From: Hetaerina americana
Lineage: Eukaryota > Arthropoda > Insecta > Odonata > Calopterygidae
Length of the DNA: 64,000 bases
Reading direction: 5' to 3'
Assembly: GCA_022747635.1 (NCBI GenBank)
Contig: JAKTNV010000011.1
Location: forward strand, 17,397,975-17,461,974
Shown here: positions 45,015-57,629 of the stretch, piece by piece
Layout of the letters: every line of letters starts with the position of its first letter
Numbering within the stretch: position 1 is the stretch's first letter
Position numbers and translations under genes: made by a program
Notes under the pieces: model-generated
Database searches by the model: none
Told to the model about the DNA's origin: nothing
What the model saw: only the letters and a program-made list of their open reading frames with translations

Positions 45015-47641
45015 GGGATGCTGATAATGTTTTCCATTGCTACACTATTTCCTTTACGAACGCATTTCTCTCTCCGTTCCCCCTTCCCTATTCTCCTCCT
45101 TTCCCCAACTCCTCTTATTCGACGAAGCCAACTATTTATGCAGTCGCGACGTCGAGCGACATGACAATGTTGAGCCTTCCGAGTTGAGATGTTTTGGGAA
45201 AGAAAAAATATCTCTCATTGAAGTTTTACGAATGCCTTGTACTTCAGGGTCGAAGCGGTGGAGGTTGACGCCATGAAACACATTTCGAGGGCTCAAACGC
45301 GGAAGGGGAAAATAATTCTGATTGAATATAATTTCTACAGATTTAAATAAAAATATAACCTCTATATCCTTCGTTTTTCAGAGAAGTGGGTGCTGTCGCT
45401 TCCCAAGTCTTGCACCGTGTATATGGGGGTGTATTATTTTCATTGGATTTATTCAATTGCCATCAATATTGAACTGCTGACATTAATCGTGTTTTATTAA
45501 CACTGTTTTCATTACTTAAACTATTATAGTGTTATTTGAGAATTATATCTTGTGCCCTAAGAAGCCAGTAGTGTCATAATATGTTGGAGGAGAAAGAGCG
45601 TTTAGTAAACTTGCAGATGTGTATAGAGTTTCAGCAAGACGCTGTAGGATAGGCAAGTTTTACTTCGAAAGGAGCCATCTTTTGCAATAAAAATTGTTCA
45701 TGGCGAAGTGATCAAAGATTTCGACGCGTGCAAAGTGAGGCAATAAATTTTGAAAAATATTTATTTTAATGTGTTTTAGATATCTTACTGTACGATTCAT
45801 AAAAAGTAATTTTCCGTGACTATATTTACTTTTTAAAATTCATGTTCCAAGTGTTGTTTTATTTTAGCCTATATAAATGATCCTTTGCTTTTAATGGAGG
45901 GAATCCCTCAAATTTCTCTTGACTGTCCTGAATTTAGTTAAAATATATTTTGGGTTGCATAAAAGAGGAGGGATAAACGCATTTCGGCCTCCGTGGTACT
46001 TTCAGTCTATCAAATTACATAATTCCATGGCCTACCCTTAAAATAACCCTCTCCTATATTTTTCTTGACCTGGATTGACTATATCTCTTCGGAGAGGAGT
46101 ATGAAAAACTAAATGCGTGGAGTCATGACCTAATGACAAGACTGAAAAAAATGGGTGTTTGTCTGTGTCACAGTGTAGTTTTTTGGCAGGAACATAGAAG
46201 CTATTTGCTCATTTTTCCAAATTAGTGTTGATGCGCCAAAAATTATCATAGTTGAATTTTGCGGAGCGATGCAGGTCACATGGTCTTACTGAAAGTTTTC
46301 ATTTACTCTGAAATGATTGCCTTGTATATATAGTAATGCCCGAAATTGTGCACATATGCTGCATTCTACTATATCTAGAAGGTTATTCTATAATTTTATT
46401 GAAATTCGAGTGCATGATATAATTTTATCATTTTTGTCTCTGTATGTGATGTGATTTGTGATGATAAGCTGATTGTAATTCGATTTTATTTAAATTTCCC
46501 TCAGCTCAATTGTTATTTATAAACGTTCTTTTCCGTAAATACACTCTTAAGAATTTTCTAGTGCAAAGATTTCCACTATCAACAGCCATTTGTGATGGGG
46601 TAATTTTTTTTTAAAATCATGTCATTGATAGATTTTATGGTTTTGAATGATTGCAGTCTTCATAAATGTTTCGATAATCGTTCTTTTAAGTAATTAATTG
46701 GAAGATATGAGTACCAAAAACTATTAATTTATACCGGGTAATCCATCTGATTCAGCTACTTAATCGTATCATTTTTTACATTGGGTTCATTGTTGATTCG
46801 ACAGATGTTCCATTGACAACTGTGAGAGAATGTAGCTTCAATTGACCAGTTGTATAATTTCCAAGCCCATCCATTAAATACTATATAGAGGGCATGGTTT
46901 CCACACTTCGCAATTCTTAATTGAGAAAGAGTTTGATATTTAAATGTCCATGTTGTAAATGCAAATCTGATTAATATTTAAAAAAAAATTAAGATTTATT
47001 TGCATTAATGTCAAAAAATGCTGTTAAATTTTGAATGCATTGTTGACAACATGTTCCAGCAGTATTAAACTATGCTAGAATAAAATTAAATTAATTTTAT
47101 GGTTGCCTCCATGACTTTGCCTTCTTATTGCTGCCCGTTTTTGACCTCTCAAAAGGGTTATAAATTTTAAGAATTCACTTTTTCACTGGAAAAACATTAT
47201 TGCTGGAATCATTTCTTAAGTATTAAATTATTAATTCTGCTCGATTCTCTTTGTACTGTTCAATATTCTTTTTGTGTATATAAGCATATCTGCAAAGGTT
47301 AATGTTTTGCATGGTGTTTTTAAAGAGTAATACCTATGAACTATCTATTGGGAAAACCTCGCTGTGGTGGAACTAGACAATGTTTCTCAATTGGGCATCA
47401 GTCTGGTGGCCCAAATTTCTTTCTCCCGACGCCCAGAAACTCATAGAGATACATCTTTAAGAGAGCCCGATTCACTGCTCCGACTTAAGAGATTATAAAG
47501 GTTCCACCACTGTAAAAAAAATCCATTTTCTTTCGGCCGACTACAATAATAAACAATCGACCGAAAGAGCAATCGATAGTGGCCATGTTACTGCGCCATT
47601 GGATTGCTAAATATGTGACAACTAACACCACCCTCTACCAG
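45015..47641. other. AT-rich DNA upstream of the N-finger exon
   Basis: Probably the intron before the N-finger exon, since that exon begins at an acceptor site (AG at 47640-47641). No coding exon, repeat or RNA gene is recognised. Confidence 0.5.
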
Positions 47642-47811
47642 TGGTGAATACGGAGTACTTCTCCGAGGGCAGAGAGTGTGTCAACTGCGGCGCCATTTCG
47701 ACGCCCCTGTGGCGTCGCGACGGTACCGGCCACTACCTTTGCAACGCCTGCGGACTTTACCACAAGATGAACGGCATGAACAGGCCGCTGATTAAGCATC
47801 CTCGACGGGTG
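47642..47811 (+). CDS. GATA4/5/6-class transcription factor, exon with N-terminal zinc finger
   Basis: GATA factors are nuclear activators and repressors that bind (A/T)GATA(A/G). The exon follows an acceptor CTACCAG and begins with two bases that complete a codon, so the preceding intron is phase 1. It encodes [20 protein letters not shown] and on through the N finger, with Cys at exon codons 12, 15, 33 and 36 (C-x2-C-x17-C-x2-C), then the linker [11 protein letters not shown]. The Val after the first Cys, which contacts FOG/U-shaped cofactors in this family, is present. It ends at a strong donor, GTAAGT (47812). Read-through would add about 40 residues and a stop, so a one-finger isoform is conceivable. 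Pannier is the likeliest arthropod paralogue; serpent and GATAe are not excluded. The finger-to-finger spacing and sequence argue against a grain (GATA1/2/3) type. Confidence 0.95.
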
Positions 47812-49095
47812 GTAAGTGGGGACCAGGCGGAGTTAACCAGTCATTCTGTCTCCAGGTCCCCGAGGAAGCATTTTGGACCTAGCAATTCCTTTCGATCTCC
47901 TTCGAACTCCGTGCCTAAATCCCTAATTAATTAATATATTACAGTATTAATTTATTAATTACGTTACCTTAGGAAGGGATGCCTTACAGCTTAGACGAAA
48001 TTGCTTATCGAATAATTTTGAAATGATTCACAAAACTTTTTGTAGCCCTGATTCTTAGTCGTTAGATTTGTTGTCAAAACAAAATACAGTTTTTCGGTTA
48101 TAGTTCTCGAAAGCGATTGGGTATTATTTATTTTCCTGCCAACTTTTGCGCTTAAAAAATATTTATTACCGATGCCAGCGGGATCCTGGAACATAAGAAT
48201 TTCTTTTGCTAAAATGATGTTTCATTCATTTGACAATAAGTTGGTCGTGTTTTACACAATTCCGGAATTTTCTTCTACGTAGTCTGTTAGTTCTTGCGTG
48301 GAAGTATCTTGGGTTTAAAAATTAAAGATTTACATTTTATGAATGATAAGCATCATTTTTAAAAGTTAACATTGGAGAACTGTAACAAGGGGATATTTTT
48401 TTAATTATGATTAATTCAACTCCGTTCCATCTCGCAAATATACCTTTCTTTGTTGCCATTTCGTTCTAATGTTTTTATTTCTCATCGAAAAGGTAATTAA
48501 CGTCACAAGATCTTGTGTTCAAATCCATTCTTAGCTTTTCTTTAATTTAAAATCTTCTAAGAAAAAAGTCTTTACTTTTTTTTAATCCCTTGGTTGTCTC
48601 TTTTCGTGTTCTGACTGAGAAGGAATTGCTGGGTCTGAAGCTTGATAAAAACTGTATTAATTGATAAGTTTCTAAAGATAAGATGCTAGAGAGTAAACCA
48701 AACTGATCTGTCCAAATTGAGCGCAGTCAAGTAATCGAGCCCCCTCTGCTCCCTCTATTATTTTCCAGTGGAGCCTGACTCTTTCTACCAGAACTACTTT
48801 TTTAAGGGGGTGATTCATCGTCCTTCAGAGGAAAAATCCAGCCGTCGAGGGGTAGGTGATCTTTTGGACAGTCTCAATCAAAACAGTTTTCACCCGCATC
48901 CAAAAAAAACCCATTGACCCTCGTAGTGATCCACGCCTGCATACTCCCCGCTCCGTCGGAATCTCCTGGCTTACCCGCTGCAGTATGGCGCGACACCTAG
49001 GTGCCGCTTGGGTGGTATTATTTTAGAGCAAGCCCTCTCGTTTTAATTATTGAAAGCTTAATTTGAGTCCGGGATGAACGAAGCACATACGCACA

Positions 49096-49121
49096 CACTA
49101 TATATACATATACATACATGC

Positions 49122-49181
<60 letters not shown>

Positions 49182-49198
49182 TATATATACTCATATAT
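49096..49198. repeat. (TA)n microsatellite on the distal side of SINE copy 2
   Basis: A nearly pure TA run (about 49124-49180) with TATAC/ACTC interruptions. Confidence 0.95.
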
Positions 49199-49448
49199 AC
49201 TCATATATACAGAAACATATATAAGGAAAAGGGATAGGAACACGTATAAAGGACGAACACAATAGAGGTGGGGAAGGCGGAATCGAACGGATCACAAGAG
49301 TAAAAATATCTCCTCAACCGGGACTCGAACACCGGATCTTTCCACTTGCCGGGCGGATGCTCTTAACCACTTGAGCTATCGAGGATATGTAATTTACCCT
49401 GAGATCCGTGGGTCTTATATGTCGCCAAGCGCCCCGATTCTTTAGCCA

Positions 49449-49453
<5 letters not shown>
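49199..49453 (-). mobile_element. tRNA-derived SINE flanked by (TA)n, copy 2
   Basis: The reverse complement matches 19130-19387 almost base for base, including the tRNA-like head, the AAGAATCGGGGCGCTTGG upstream segment and the CGTCCTTTATACGTG body. (TA)n lies on both sides here too (49124-49180 and 49452-49520). It sits in the GATA intron in antisense orientation. Confidence 0.8.
49311..49385 (-). other. tRNA-like SINE head, identical to 19199-19273
   Basis: All 75 nt are identical to the plus-strand copy at 19199. Acceptor, D and anticodon stems form, the T stem is mismatched and position 33 is C. It is not a functional tRNA gene. Confidence 0.75.
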
Positions 49454-49506
<53 letters not shown>

Positions 49507-49521
49507 GTATATATATATATC
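49452..49521. repeat. (TA)n microsatellite on the proximal side of SINE copy 2
   Basis: Almost uninterrupted TA with one CG interruption near 49506. Confidence 0.95.
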
Positions 49522-49567
49522 TTCGAAAAAGACGCTAACGCTATTCAGTGAGGGCACGAATATATAC

Positions 49568-49746
49568 AAACTTTGATTAAAACTTTTATACGCAAAAGCA
49601 CAGAGAAAGCACACACTAAGTCTTGCTGTCGTTTCGACGACACGACCGTCAATTCTGGTGATGACGGTCGTGCCGTCGAAACGTCAACTAGATCTGCGAG
49701 TTTTCTTTCTCTGCGTTTGTGTGTATAAGTGTTTTAATCAAAGTTT
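49568..49746. repeat. Inverted-repeat element C with TGATGAC...GTCGAAAC hairpin
   Basis: The ends AAACTTTGATTAAAAC (49568) and GTTTTAATCAAAGTTT (to 49746) are exact reverse complements. The next 30 nt on each side pair imperfectly. The centre has a second inverted repeat (CGTTTCGACG..CACGACCGTC against GACGGTCGTG..CGTCGAAACG) around a 12-nt loop. TGATGA is at 49659-49664 and GAAAC at 49678-49682. There is no coding capacity. Confidence 0.75.
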
Positions 49747-52700
49747 TTATGTATCTATAAAAAATATGCATGCATGTTTATGTTTACATACATGTATATA
49801 TGTTTATATATATGAATATACCCACACATGTGTATATATGTAAGTATATATTAATACAGACATTTATATAAACTCATATATATATACTTATACACACATA
49901 TATGCACTCCCCTCTAACATTCTAGAGGAAAGCGCTCATTCATCCCAAGATAATTGGTAATTGAAGTGTTTTCTTGGATTTTCCTTTGAACAAATATTAT
50001 ATATTTGGCAGAAAACTAACCTCATTAATGCCAATTTTTAATCTCCACAAAATTTGGTTTAACCATTTGCTAATCGGAATATGTCTTAAGAAAATATTCG
50101 TTCCAGAGTTTTAATAAATAAATCAGTTTAGATATATTTTCCCAAATATGAACGTTTCAATTCCTGATGGAAAAAGATTAAATGATGGCTTGCTCAATAT
50201 TAAAATACACCCAAGGGCTCCTCCTGATGTCGCGCAGTTGCTGTGTATGTTGACCTACTTCCTTCAACCTCTTAACCCTTCCCAATTCTCATTGCATCAT
50301 CTCACATTGTTGCTGGTTGCAGTAGTTTTTATTTTCTGCCATAATTTAGGGCTCGAGGTGATGGGGTGCTGTGAAAATCTGGGTGTTTTCCAAATATGAT
50401 TGCATATATTTTGCATTAAATTGTAAACTGCGCGCTTCTTCATAAGTATTCAATTTATCGGAAACGAATACTTGTGTGAAAAATCGAGAGGACTGTCTTG
50501 GGCTTCCTCTGAGTTCAATGTAATATTCGCGAACCTTTGAGACGGATAATGTATTTTGGAAAATATTATATTTTTACATTATTCTCTTTGTTTGTGGGTC
50601 TCGCCTGGAGGCACCCCCTCAGTGCACGATCTCAGGATTATTTAAGTCCCATCGTTTATCTCGCGGTAAAAAGTTAACTCATACATTACTATGGTAGATA
50701 CTTGAGAGAACGTAATAATGGAATGATCAAAGTGTCTAAAAAATTGTTTCCGTAGCAACGGTTTGCTTGCTTAAAATTAATGGTTGCCTTGTTAATAAAA
50801 TCACTTTATATCATTGTTCACGGGTTGGAATTATTCGCATAAGGTGGAGCTTTTATTTCCGTGGGTCAGTGAAGGGATGAAGACGGTTGGGCGGGATAAC
50901 TTTCGGGGTTTTGTATGAATGGGAGAATAATTTTCCACGGGGTTCTGTATTCATTTCATTTCCATATTCATACCCTATGCCCTTAAATTCCTCTCATTCC
51001 TGATCGTGCACTTTAAAACGACACCCCATTTAGCTAACAAATGCAGTCACACTAAACTAGTATTCAGTGAAAGTAGCTCTTGGCTAAATTTTTGGATCTT
51101 GATTACGCAAATTTCTTTAACCATGCAATCAATCACTGCAGATAATCTGTGGTTCAATGACTCTTTGAGATAGATGTGTTATTTGCCAATTATCGCTTTG
51201 CGTGTGATGATGGAATGTTCTCACCCCCCCCCCCTAACTTTTAAGTCTAATCTCTCTTAATCTCTTATCTTCTTGGTTTTGGCTATTTTTTTCTTTAAAA
51301 AAATCTTCTTCACTTTGAAATGTCTTTATATCTTCGGTGTTTTTTTCTCAACCGTTGAAGAAACCTCTCAAAAAAAATTTCTTGTTTGGGCTGAATATCT
51401 TTTGCTGCCATAATTCGGTGTCATACTGAATATATACATATATATATTTTTTGGGTTTCATTCTTTGGATTTGTCCTGGTATTGGGATTTTATTTGTTCA
51501 AAATTTTCACTGAAGTCGATAACGACCTTTTTGAGTTGTTCACGCACTAACCCTGTTTTTAAATAAATTTTTAATGAATACCACATAATATTAACCTCGT
51601 GGTCCCCGGTTCGTATTTAACAAGTTTGATCGCCATTCAGTTCGTGTGAACACTGCAATTGTTAGAGTTTCAAAAGACGTCTTGGATTTTTTCCTTCAAA
51701 GGATGCATGAATTCGCTTCACTTAAAAGTTTTATTTCCAGACACCCCTTTTATATCATATAATAATTTTTTTCATCTTATTTATACTTACTTATGTAGTA
51801 GGTATGCACTAAATCTGGCTCATTGTCTTAATATGCCAAAAAAAATATAATTTGCACTTAAACTTTTGACTAATGTGTTGTTAAATCAATTATAATAGTT
51901 GTTTGAAAGATGCTTATACTGATTTGCACGGTGCTCTGAATCCCCTCGGAAAGAATGGGACTTTGAGGTTAATATTTCGTGATTACTATATGGCTTCAAA
52001 TTCGGCAGTATCTTTAGTTAGTTGCATGCATACATAGTTTGTATTTACTCTCAGTGAATGTCGCAAAATGTAGCAACTCTTTTCTCGCTTCGTACACTTT
52101 TCGCTCATGCTTTTCTGTAGTATTTTCTTAGACATATTATGAATGCCTACCTATTTGTTTATGTGTAGATATATGTTTATCAGTTATTTATCTTATTGGA
52201 GCACAGAAAAAGTCATTTTTATAGACCTTGAAATCATTTTTCTTGTTGTATAAAGCTATTTTTTTTAAAATAATAATGAAAAATGGAAGTTGATTTGAAA
52301 TATTTGTTAATTTGAATTGCTCCCTGCCACAGTTTGATTTCTGTCGTTAAAATTTCTCTTCGAGATAATTTAAACCCGGAGTTACGGCTGTCAGTAAGCT
52401 ATCTTCTTCCAATTATTTTAAATTTATTGTTGTCAGTCACTCATCCCGAATTTCCGGGACTGGTGACCCGTTCTTTGTTGCCGCTCAGCGAGTGATTGCC
52501 CAGTTGTTAATCGTTAAGATTATCAAACCATTATGTCCCATTTTTTCCGCTCATTAAAATGCTTCCCACAGCTGGTTTTCCTATGAAAGAATTAAATACG
52601 TCACGCAAGTTTGATGTTAATAATGCGCTGAAAAAATTCATGGGCGTTCTAAAGATTCGTGTTCCCGTGTCCCTCCGAGTTCCTAGTTGGACGGCCTGCA

Positions 52701-53733
52701 GTAGGCAAAGGAAGTACTATGTGTATGATAGATAATCTTACTATTCCCTGGCTCTAAGTTAATCAATGAGGTTGTATCAAGCTGAAAATTAGGCCCCACT
52801 GGTCTTGGTGTGTTCCAGGGGATGTCTTTGATACTTCCCATCGAAGAAGTGGCGATGGAAGAAAGATCATTGCACTTAAAGAAGCACGCTGGCCGCGCAG
52901 TTTTTTATTCAATCTTTAATTTTTTCGAAGTTTAACCTTCATCAATAAGAAACTTTATCTTACTTTTTTTCGATTACGAGGATCTAACGAGGAAATTTCG
53001 GTCGGTAGGAGAAAATTTGTTGTGTTGATAAGTCTGAAGTGATTAATAAGTAAGCATAATATTAAGTACAAATTGTTAACGTCTGAGCACACGATAAGGA
53101 ATCACGGCCAGCATTGTCGGAGAATTTTGTAAATTACCCCAATTTCTTGTTGAACGATTCTATTCGTCTCTTTTCAAATGACCAGTGATAGAAATAACTT
53201 TGTTACCCTTTCATTCCATCTATGCACGCTATTTCAAAAATATGATTTTAGCATTTTTTTCCACCGTAAGTTATGTTGTAAAAACGATTTGTGGAAGCCT
53301 TCATTTCCAACGCGAAGCCAATTTCTTGAGGTCCTCCTCCTTTCTGGCCTCGCCAATGATCTTTTTCCGTAGCGATTTCCTATCCGTTACAGCTAATCTC
53401 CACATACTACTGGCTTCGACAATTGATTTCCTCCTTTCGTAATTCCGAGGTTTCAGAACAACGCCGTTTCCTCCTTCAATATCCACTAGTAAAATATGTT
53501 TTCCTTTGTCAATATATTTAAATCAAATCATTAGAATTTGAAAGATACTTTTTTAATAATAAATATCAAGTGCGATTGACATGGGCCATCACTGGACAAG
53601 GGCGTTTGATTAAAAAAATAGAGATATCTCCTGTACATATTTTCCTGTCGCGTATGAGTGCTCGAGGTCTCCACTTCTCCCACTCTCCCCGTACGCGTCC
53701 GACGCCGCTTAACCGTTTGCTCCCTGCCCGCAG

Positions 53734-53898
53734 GCCGCCTCTCGCCGAACTGGCCTCACTTGCTCCAACTGCCGCACTGCCACAACCTCACTGTGGCGGA
53801 GGAACACACATGGGGAGCCCGTGTGCAACGCCTGCGGTCTATACTACAAGCTCCACGGCGTCAACCGGCCCCTGGCCATGAAGAAGGATAGCATCCAG
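53734..53898 (+). CDS. GATA4/5/6-class transcription factor, exon with C-terminal (DNA-binding) zinc finger
   Basis: The exon lies between the acceptor CTGCCCGCAG and the donor GTGAGT and contains exactly 55 codons in phase 0. It encodes [20 protein letters not shown] and then [20 protein letters not shown], with Cys at exon codons 10, 13, 31 and 34. The basic tail [15 protein letters not shown] contacts the minor groove. Joined in frame to the previous exon, HPRRV plus AASRRTGL has the same length as the RRLSASRRVGL linker of GATA4/5/6 proteins. This confirms the splice and the class. The Ser in KKDSIQ, where many family members have Gly, is a small deviation. The finger binds GATA sites and, in this family, nuclear partners such as Nkx2.5/Tinman-type proteins (family knowledge). 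Confidence 0.95.
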
Positions 53899-54239
53899 GT
53901 GAGTCGCTGTGTCGAGTTCCCGGGTCGATGTCACCTTTAACTAGTGGGGTGTTAAGTATTAGAAGTAGTCTACCGCGTTAGGATAAGTTTTCGATGGACC
54001 CAAGTGATGCAGACAGCGGTGATTCCAAGCCCTGGTCTACAAAATATTCTTAATTCCCTCGCTAACTAGGAGGCTTGGTCCGTTCCCGTCTGATACTGTT
54101 GGCAAACTCTTCTAAGGTTCTCCGCTCGGTAAGATATTTCGATGCCTAGTTGGAAAATGAAATATCTTCCTCCACTGAAGACCTCGAGAAGAATTCAACT
54201 CCATGCTAAAATATTTCAATGATTCGCCCTTAAACCCTG

Positions 54240-54640
54240 GATAATTTATACCTCCCTTAATTTCATCCAAAATACAATTTCATTTCCTCCATTTAACCTC
54301 GTTTTCCCGGCATTATCCCTTCCTTATAACCGTCTTCAGCATCCCATTACTTACTCAAAATCGCTTGGATCCAGTTTCCTTATATCCTTCGAATTTATCC
54401 CTACAACATACTCACCTCCCCCACAATGCCCAACACTACTTTAATTTGTTTTCCATTCTGTCCAATTCAATTTTTAAGCTTTCATTTTTTTTCTTTAGCA
54501 TACTTCTCTCCACGCCTACATATCTAAATCCACAAATGTACGCTAATCCTCTTTCCTCAACGACCGAGTCTCTGAGCCGTATAAAAATACGCTCTGGATC
54601 AATGTTTTCACTAGGTTTGTCGTAACATCTTGTACATTAG
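54240..54640 (-). pseudogene. RTE-like LINE C-terminal fossil
   Basis: The minus strand reads DVTTNLVKTLIQSVFLYGSE, TRSLRKED, a stop, RTFVDLDM, a stop and AWREV. This matches KRLVKTLVWSVALYGSETWT, LRKEDxRRLxAFEMWxWRRM of RTE-type LINEs. Later parts are shifted and decayed. It lies antisense in the GATA intron. Confidence 0.7.
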
Positions 54641-56837
54641 GTGAGCATTGGGGAACATGTTAAAGTGAAAAATTGAAGATGTTTTTCTTCCCATTGGTTA
54701 GGCTCCACTTTGCATGCGCGCATAGCATTCGAAACCCTGCTCCGAAGGACCTAATTTCGTCTTTGAACAAGGTGAAGATAAAAATTGCTCGTTTTACGAA
54801 AAAATGTCATGAACTAACTAAAAGATTGCCACATTTATTTTCAATCCTGCCGTGGGATCCACTATGCTCCTCACAAAACTCACACGCAATACTTAAACTG
54901 TGATAAATGGTACAAATCTCTTGGGTCGCAATCGGCGATATAACTTGCGAAGAGCCTTGTAGGAACATTAAAAATATTTTGCAAAGAAAATTGCTAAATT
55001 ATATTCTAAACGGATAAACTCACACAAGTACATGATCTTGGCGTGTTTCATGGTTAAATAAATAAGATAAATAATTTTAAAAAATGAAGCAAATGGGCTG
55101 GAAATTCATTTCTGTAAGAATAAATTATGGAAGGAATGCATTCAATTTCGACGATAAGATTGGAATTAGAAATTTTAAACATCCCGGTGATATTATTAAT
55201 GCAATGAGATTGAATAAGAAGATGAGCTGTGAAATGTGGTAAGACGGAGGCTGGGTGGAATCTGGTATTTTTTTAAATAAAAAATTCCGAATTCACAACT
55301 AGGCTCCGTGACCACTCCGAATCGGAAGTTTGCGCAATCGTGTTGATGGCAAATTAAATCATGGAATAAAATATTCCCAATTTCGACTGATTTGACGGAG
55401 AAATATAATGCATAAGTTATGAGGGAGCAGGGACACTTAGTCCGCTTCGTACTCATCCGCGACAAATGTTTTTGGGCAAATGCTTGTTTTTAATTTGATT
55501 TTAGATTGACTGAGGTCATTTTCAGACTACGTCTTCCGCCTCGTTTTCTCCTTCCGTCGGCTCTCTTCTGTTTGAGATTGAATGCTAGCTGTGACTAGGC
55601 AAAGAGCGACAGTGCGAGTGTGTGTGTGTCAAGTATGCAGAGGGGGAGAGACTGGGTGGTCGAAGGAAAACGGAGACGGGAGCAATGCCACGGGGTGTTG
55701 CCCTAGTTACACCGCGCGTAATAATGTGTGTTTGCTGGGGGGGTTTAGCGGCGTGTCAGGACTCGAGGAATTCGCCCATTCAGCGGGAGGCGACGACATC
55801 TCGGGCGCGGCCGCGACGTGGTACAAGTATCAGCTGTGAGTCGGGAAGGGATTCTCAAGGGAAAAGAAAGATCTTACGGTTAACAGAGTAAGGTCCAGGG
55901 CAAATTAAACCCCGCAACTTGGGTGATAGTACCTTTCTATTTTTTTTACCTCTCAACTAGGGGTAAAAAATTGTGCGTCGTTGATAAATGCGACTCTCAA
56001 ACAACGTGATAAGTACTTCAGGATCAGCATTTTATCCAAAGAATGGTGAGGAAATTATTCGAATGAAAAAAAAGTATCCAGTTATTCATGGGGAGGTGTA
56101 GGCCGTAACGGGAGGGGGTGAGGGCAGCGGATGCCTCGCCGAGTGTATCGGGGCGAAATTTCGAAATTCATGAGTCTCGATGATTTGTCACACGTGAAAC
56201 GATTGACGATGGGAAGCTTCCCTCGTATGCAGAATGGGTCACGTAGCGTCTTCCACAAATAGCCCAGCCGTTGAAATAGTGAGTAGATTGGGATCGGGAA
56301 AATGCGTTAAAAACTGGGGGCTGTTCTGTTTAGTATATATATGGTAATGATCTCGGGTGTATTTCAAGACCGTTCATCGCAGGGCAATTACAATAATGAA
56401 CACAGCGTATGGTGTACCTCAGGTAGCAGCGACCTATCAGATTCACAACGGCCACAAGCATTAGCAAGCTCAAAATAACTGAACCAAGTAAAATATAATG
56501 GTATGTTATGCAAAGTTACTCGAGGTTGTATCTCGAACTTGGCAGAAGAAAAACAAGAAATATTGAAAGGTTTTAGAAATGTCGCACAGTGGAAAGAGAA
56601 GCGCATTCTTTTTCGTCTGAAGTTATTTTCTTCAATGAGTGATACGTGTAGAACTCAAGTCCGGTTGCACCAAACATTTATTGATTATCATTCACTACAT
56701 TAACAATGTTAATCTGATCATTCATTATTATTTTAAAGTATTCATAATAAGGATACCAAGAAAAGGATTATTAATACCTTGACAAGAAGCGCGGTTTTAT
56801 GTTCAATGGAAACTTTGTCTTTGTTACAAAATGATAG

Positions 56838-57110
56838 GCGAATATTTGGAGGCTTTTGTAGAGTGGGTGTGGAGAATTAGGGAAAAGAGAAGGGAAAACA
56901 AACGAACTAGTTCTCTATGCATGGTGGGGGAGGAGAGAGAATGGTGAGAAGAAATCAAAATGAGGCCGGAAAAGTTGATGCTGAGTATTTTGATTGGCGG
57001 TGGACTGACGAAGACTGCGGTAGAGGGATGACGTTGGGAAGGGAGGGATAGGATAGACATGTTGGAGAGAAACAAGAGGGGGTGAATTGATGAGGAATTG
57101 GAAAAGAGTT
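56838..57110 (+). pseudogene. RTE-like LINE C-terminal fossil
   Basis: The plus strand encodes LEAFVEWVWRIREK, SSLCMVGEERMVRR and, with frame changes, SILIGG. This is the same AFEMWxWRRM / VLGMVGEERxLLRR / SILIGNGL order as in the fossil at 14224-14610. It lies in sense orientation within the GATA intron and has several frameshifts. Confidence 0.65.
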
Positions 57111-57561
57111 AAACGTAATTTGTGGTGTCAGGTTGTGTCTTGTTAGACGAAGCTAAGGAATGAAGTGATGTTTATTCTGTGTCCATCCAAAACTTACCTC
57201 AAACGGTACACAATCAGTTAATACTACTAATACAACTATAGTTAATAATAGTAACCAGTTGTAATTTTTAGTTGGTTGATTTGATGAATATTTTCATAAT
57301 TGTTAATTTGACAATTTCACTATTGGTCATTTTATTTTTTGTTAGTTAAATTCGATCAATGATCAGGAAATTATCGGCATTTAATTAATTGCTGTGGATT
57401 AATCTAGGATTAAAACTTGATGCTCATGCGTGCTTTCAACATGTGCTGTGCATACTGATATATTTTGGGACGAAAATCAGTCAATTTAAGACTTAAAATG
57501 TATTCTTTACCGTGCAAAAATTTTGTATCCGCGAAAAATATTAGTACATTCAAACCTACTC

Positions 57562-57629
57562 TTATCTTACCTGGGACATCAAAAAAATTGAATTCTTATC
57601 TTACCTGGGACATTAAAAAAATTGAATTC
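57562..57629. repeat. 34-bp tandem duplication upstream of GATA exon 57811
   Basis: The units 57562-57595 and 57596-57629 differ at one base (CATC or CATT before a run of A). They end 181 bp before the exon. Polyadenine and ATTGAATTC are included in each unit. Confidence 0.9.

Larger units (their letters stand above)
47812..53733 (+). other. Intron between the two GATA fingers (5.9 kb)
   Basis: The boundaries are GTAAGT at 47812 and CCGCAG at 53728-53733. It hosts the inverted SINE copy and its TA tracts (about 49080-49515), inverted-repeat element C (49568-49746) and a C-run near 51227. A minus-strand 61-codon frame (53301-53486) of charged residues is of unknown nature. Otherwise it is AT-rich with nothing recognised. 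An intron at exactly this place in the finger linker is a known feature of animal GATA genes. Confidence 0.85.

Noticed and set aside
53570..53891. Open frames of 77-103 codons across the C-finger region in other frames
   Set aside because: They are frame shadows of exon 53734-53898 extended into the intron.
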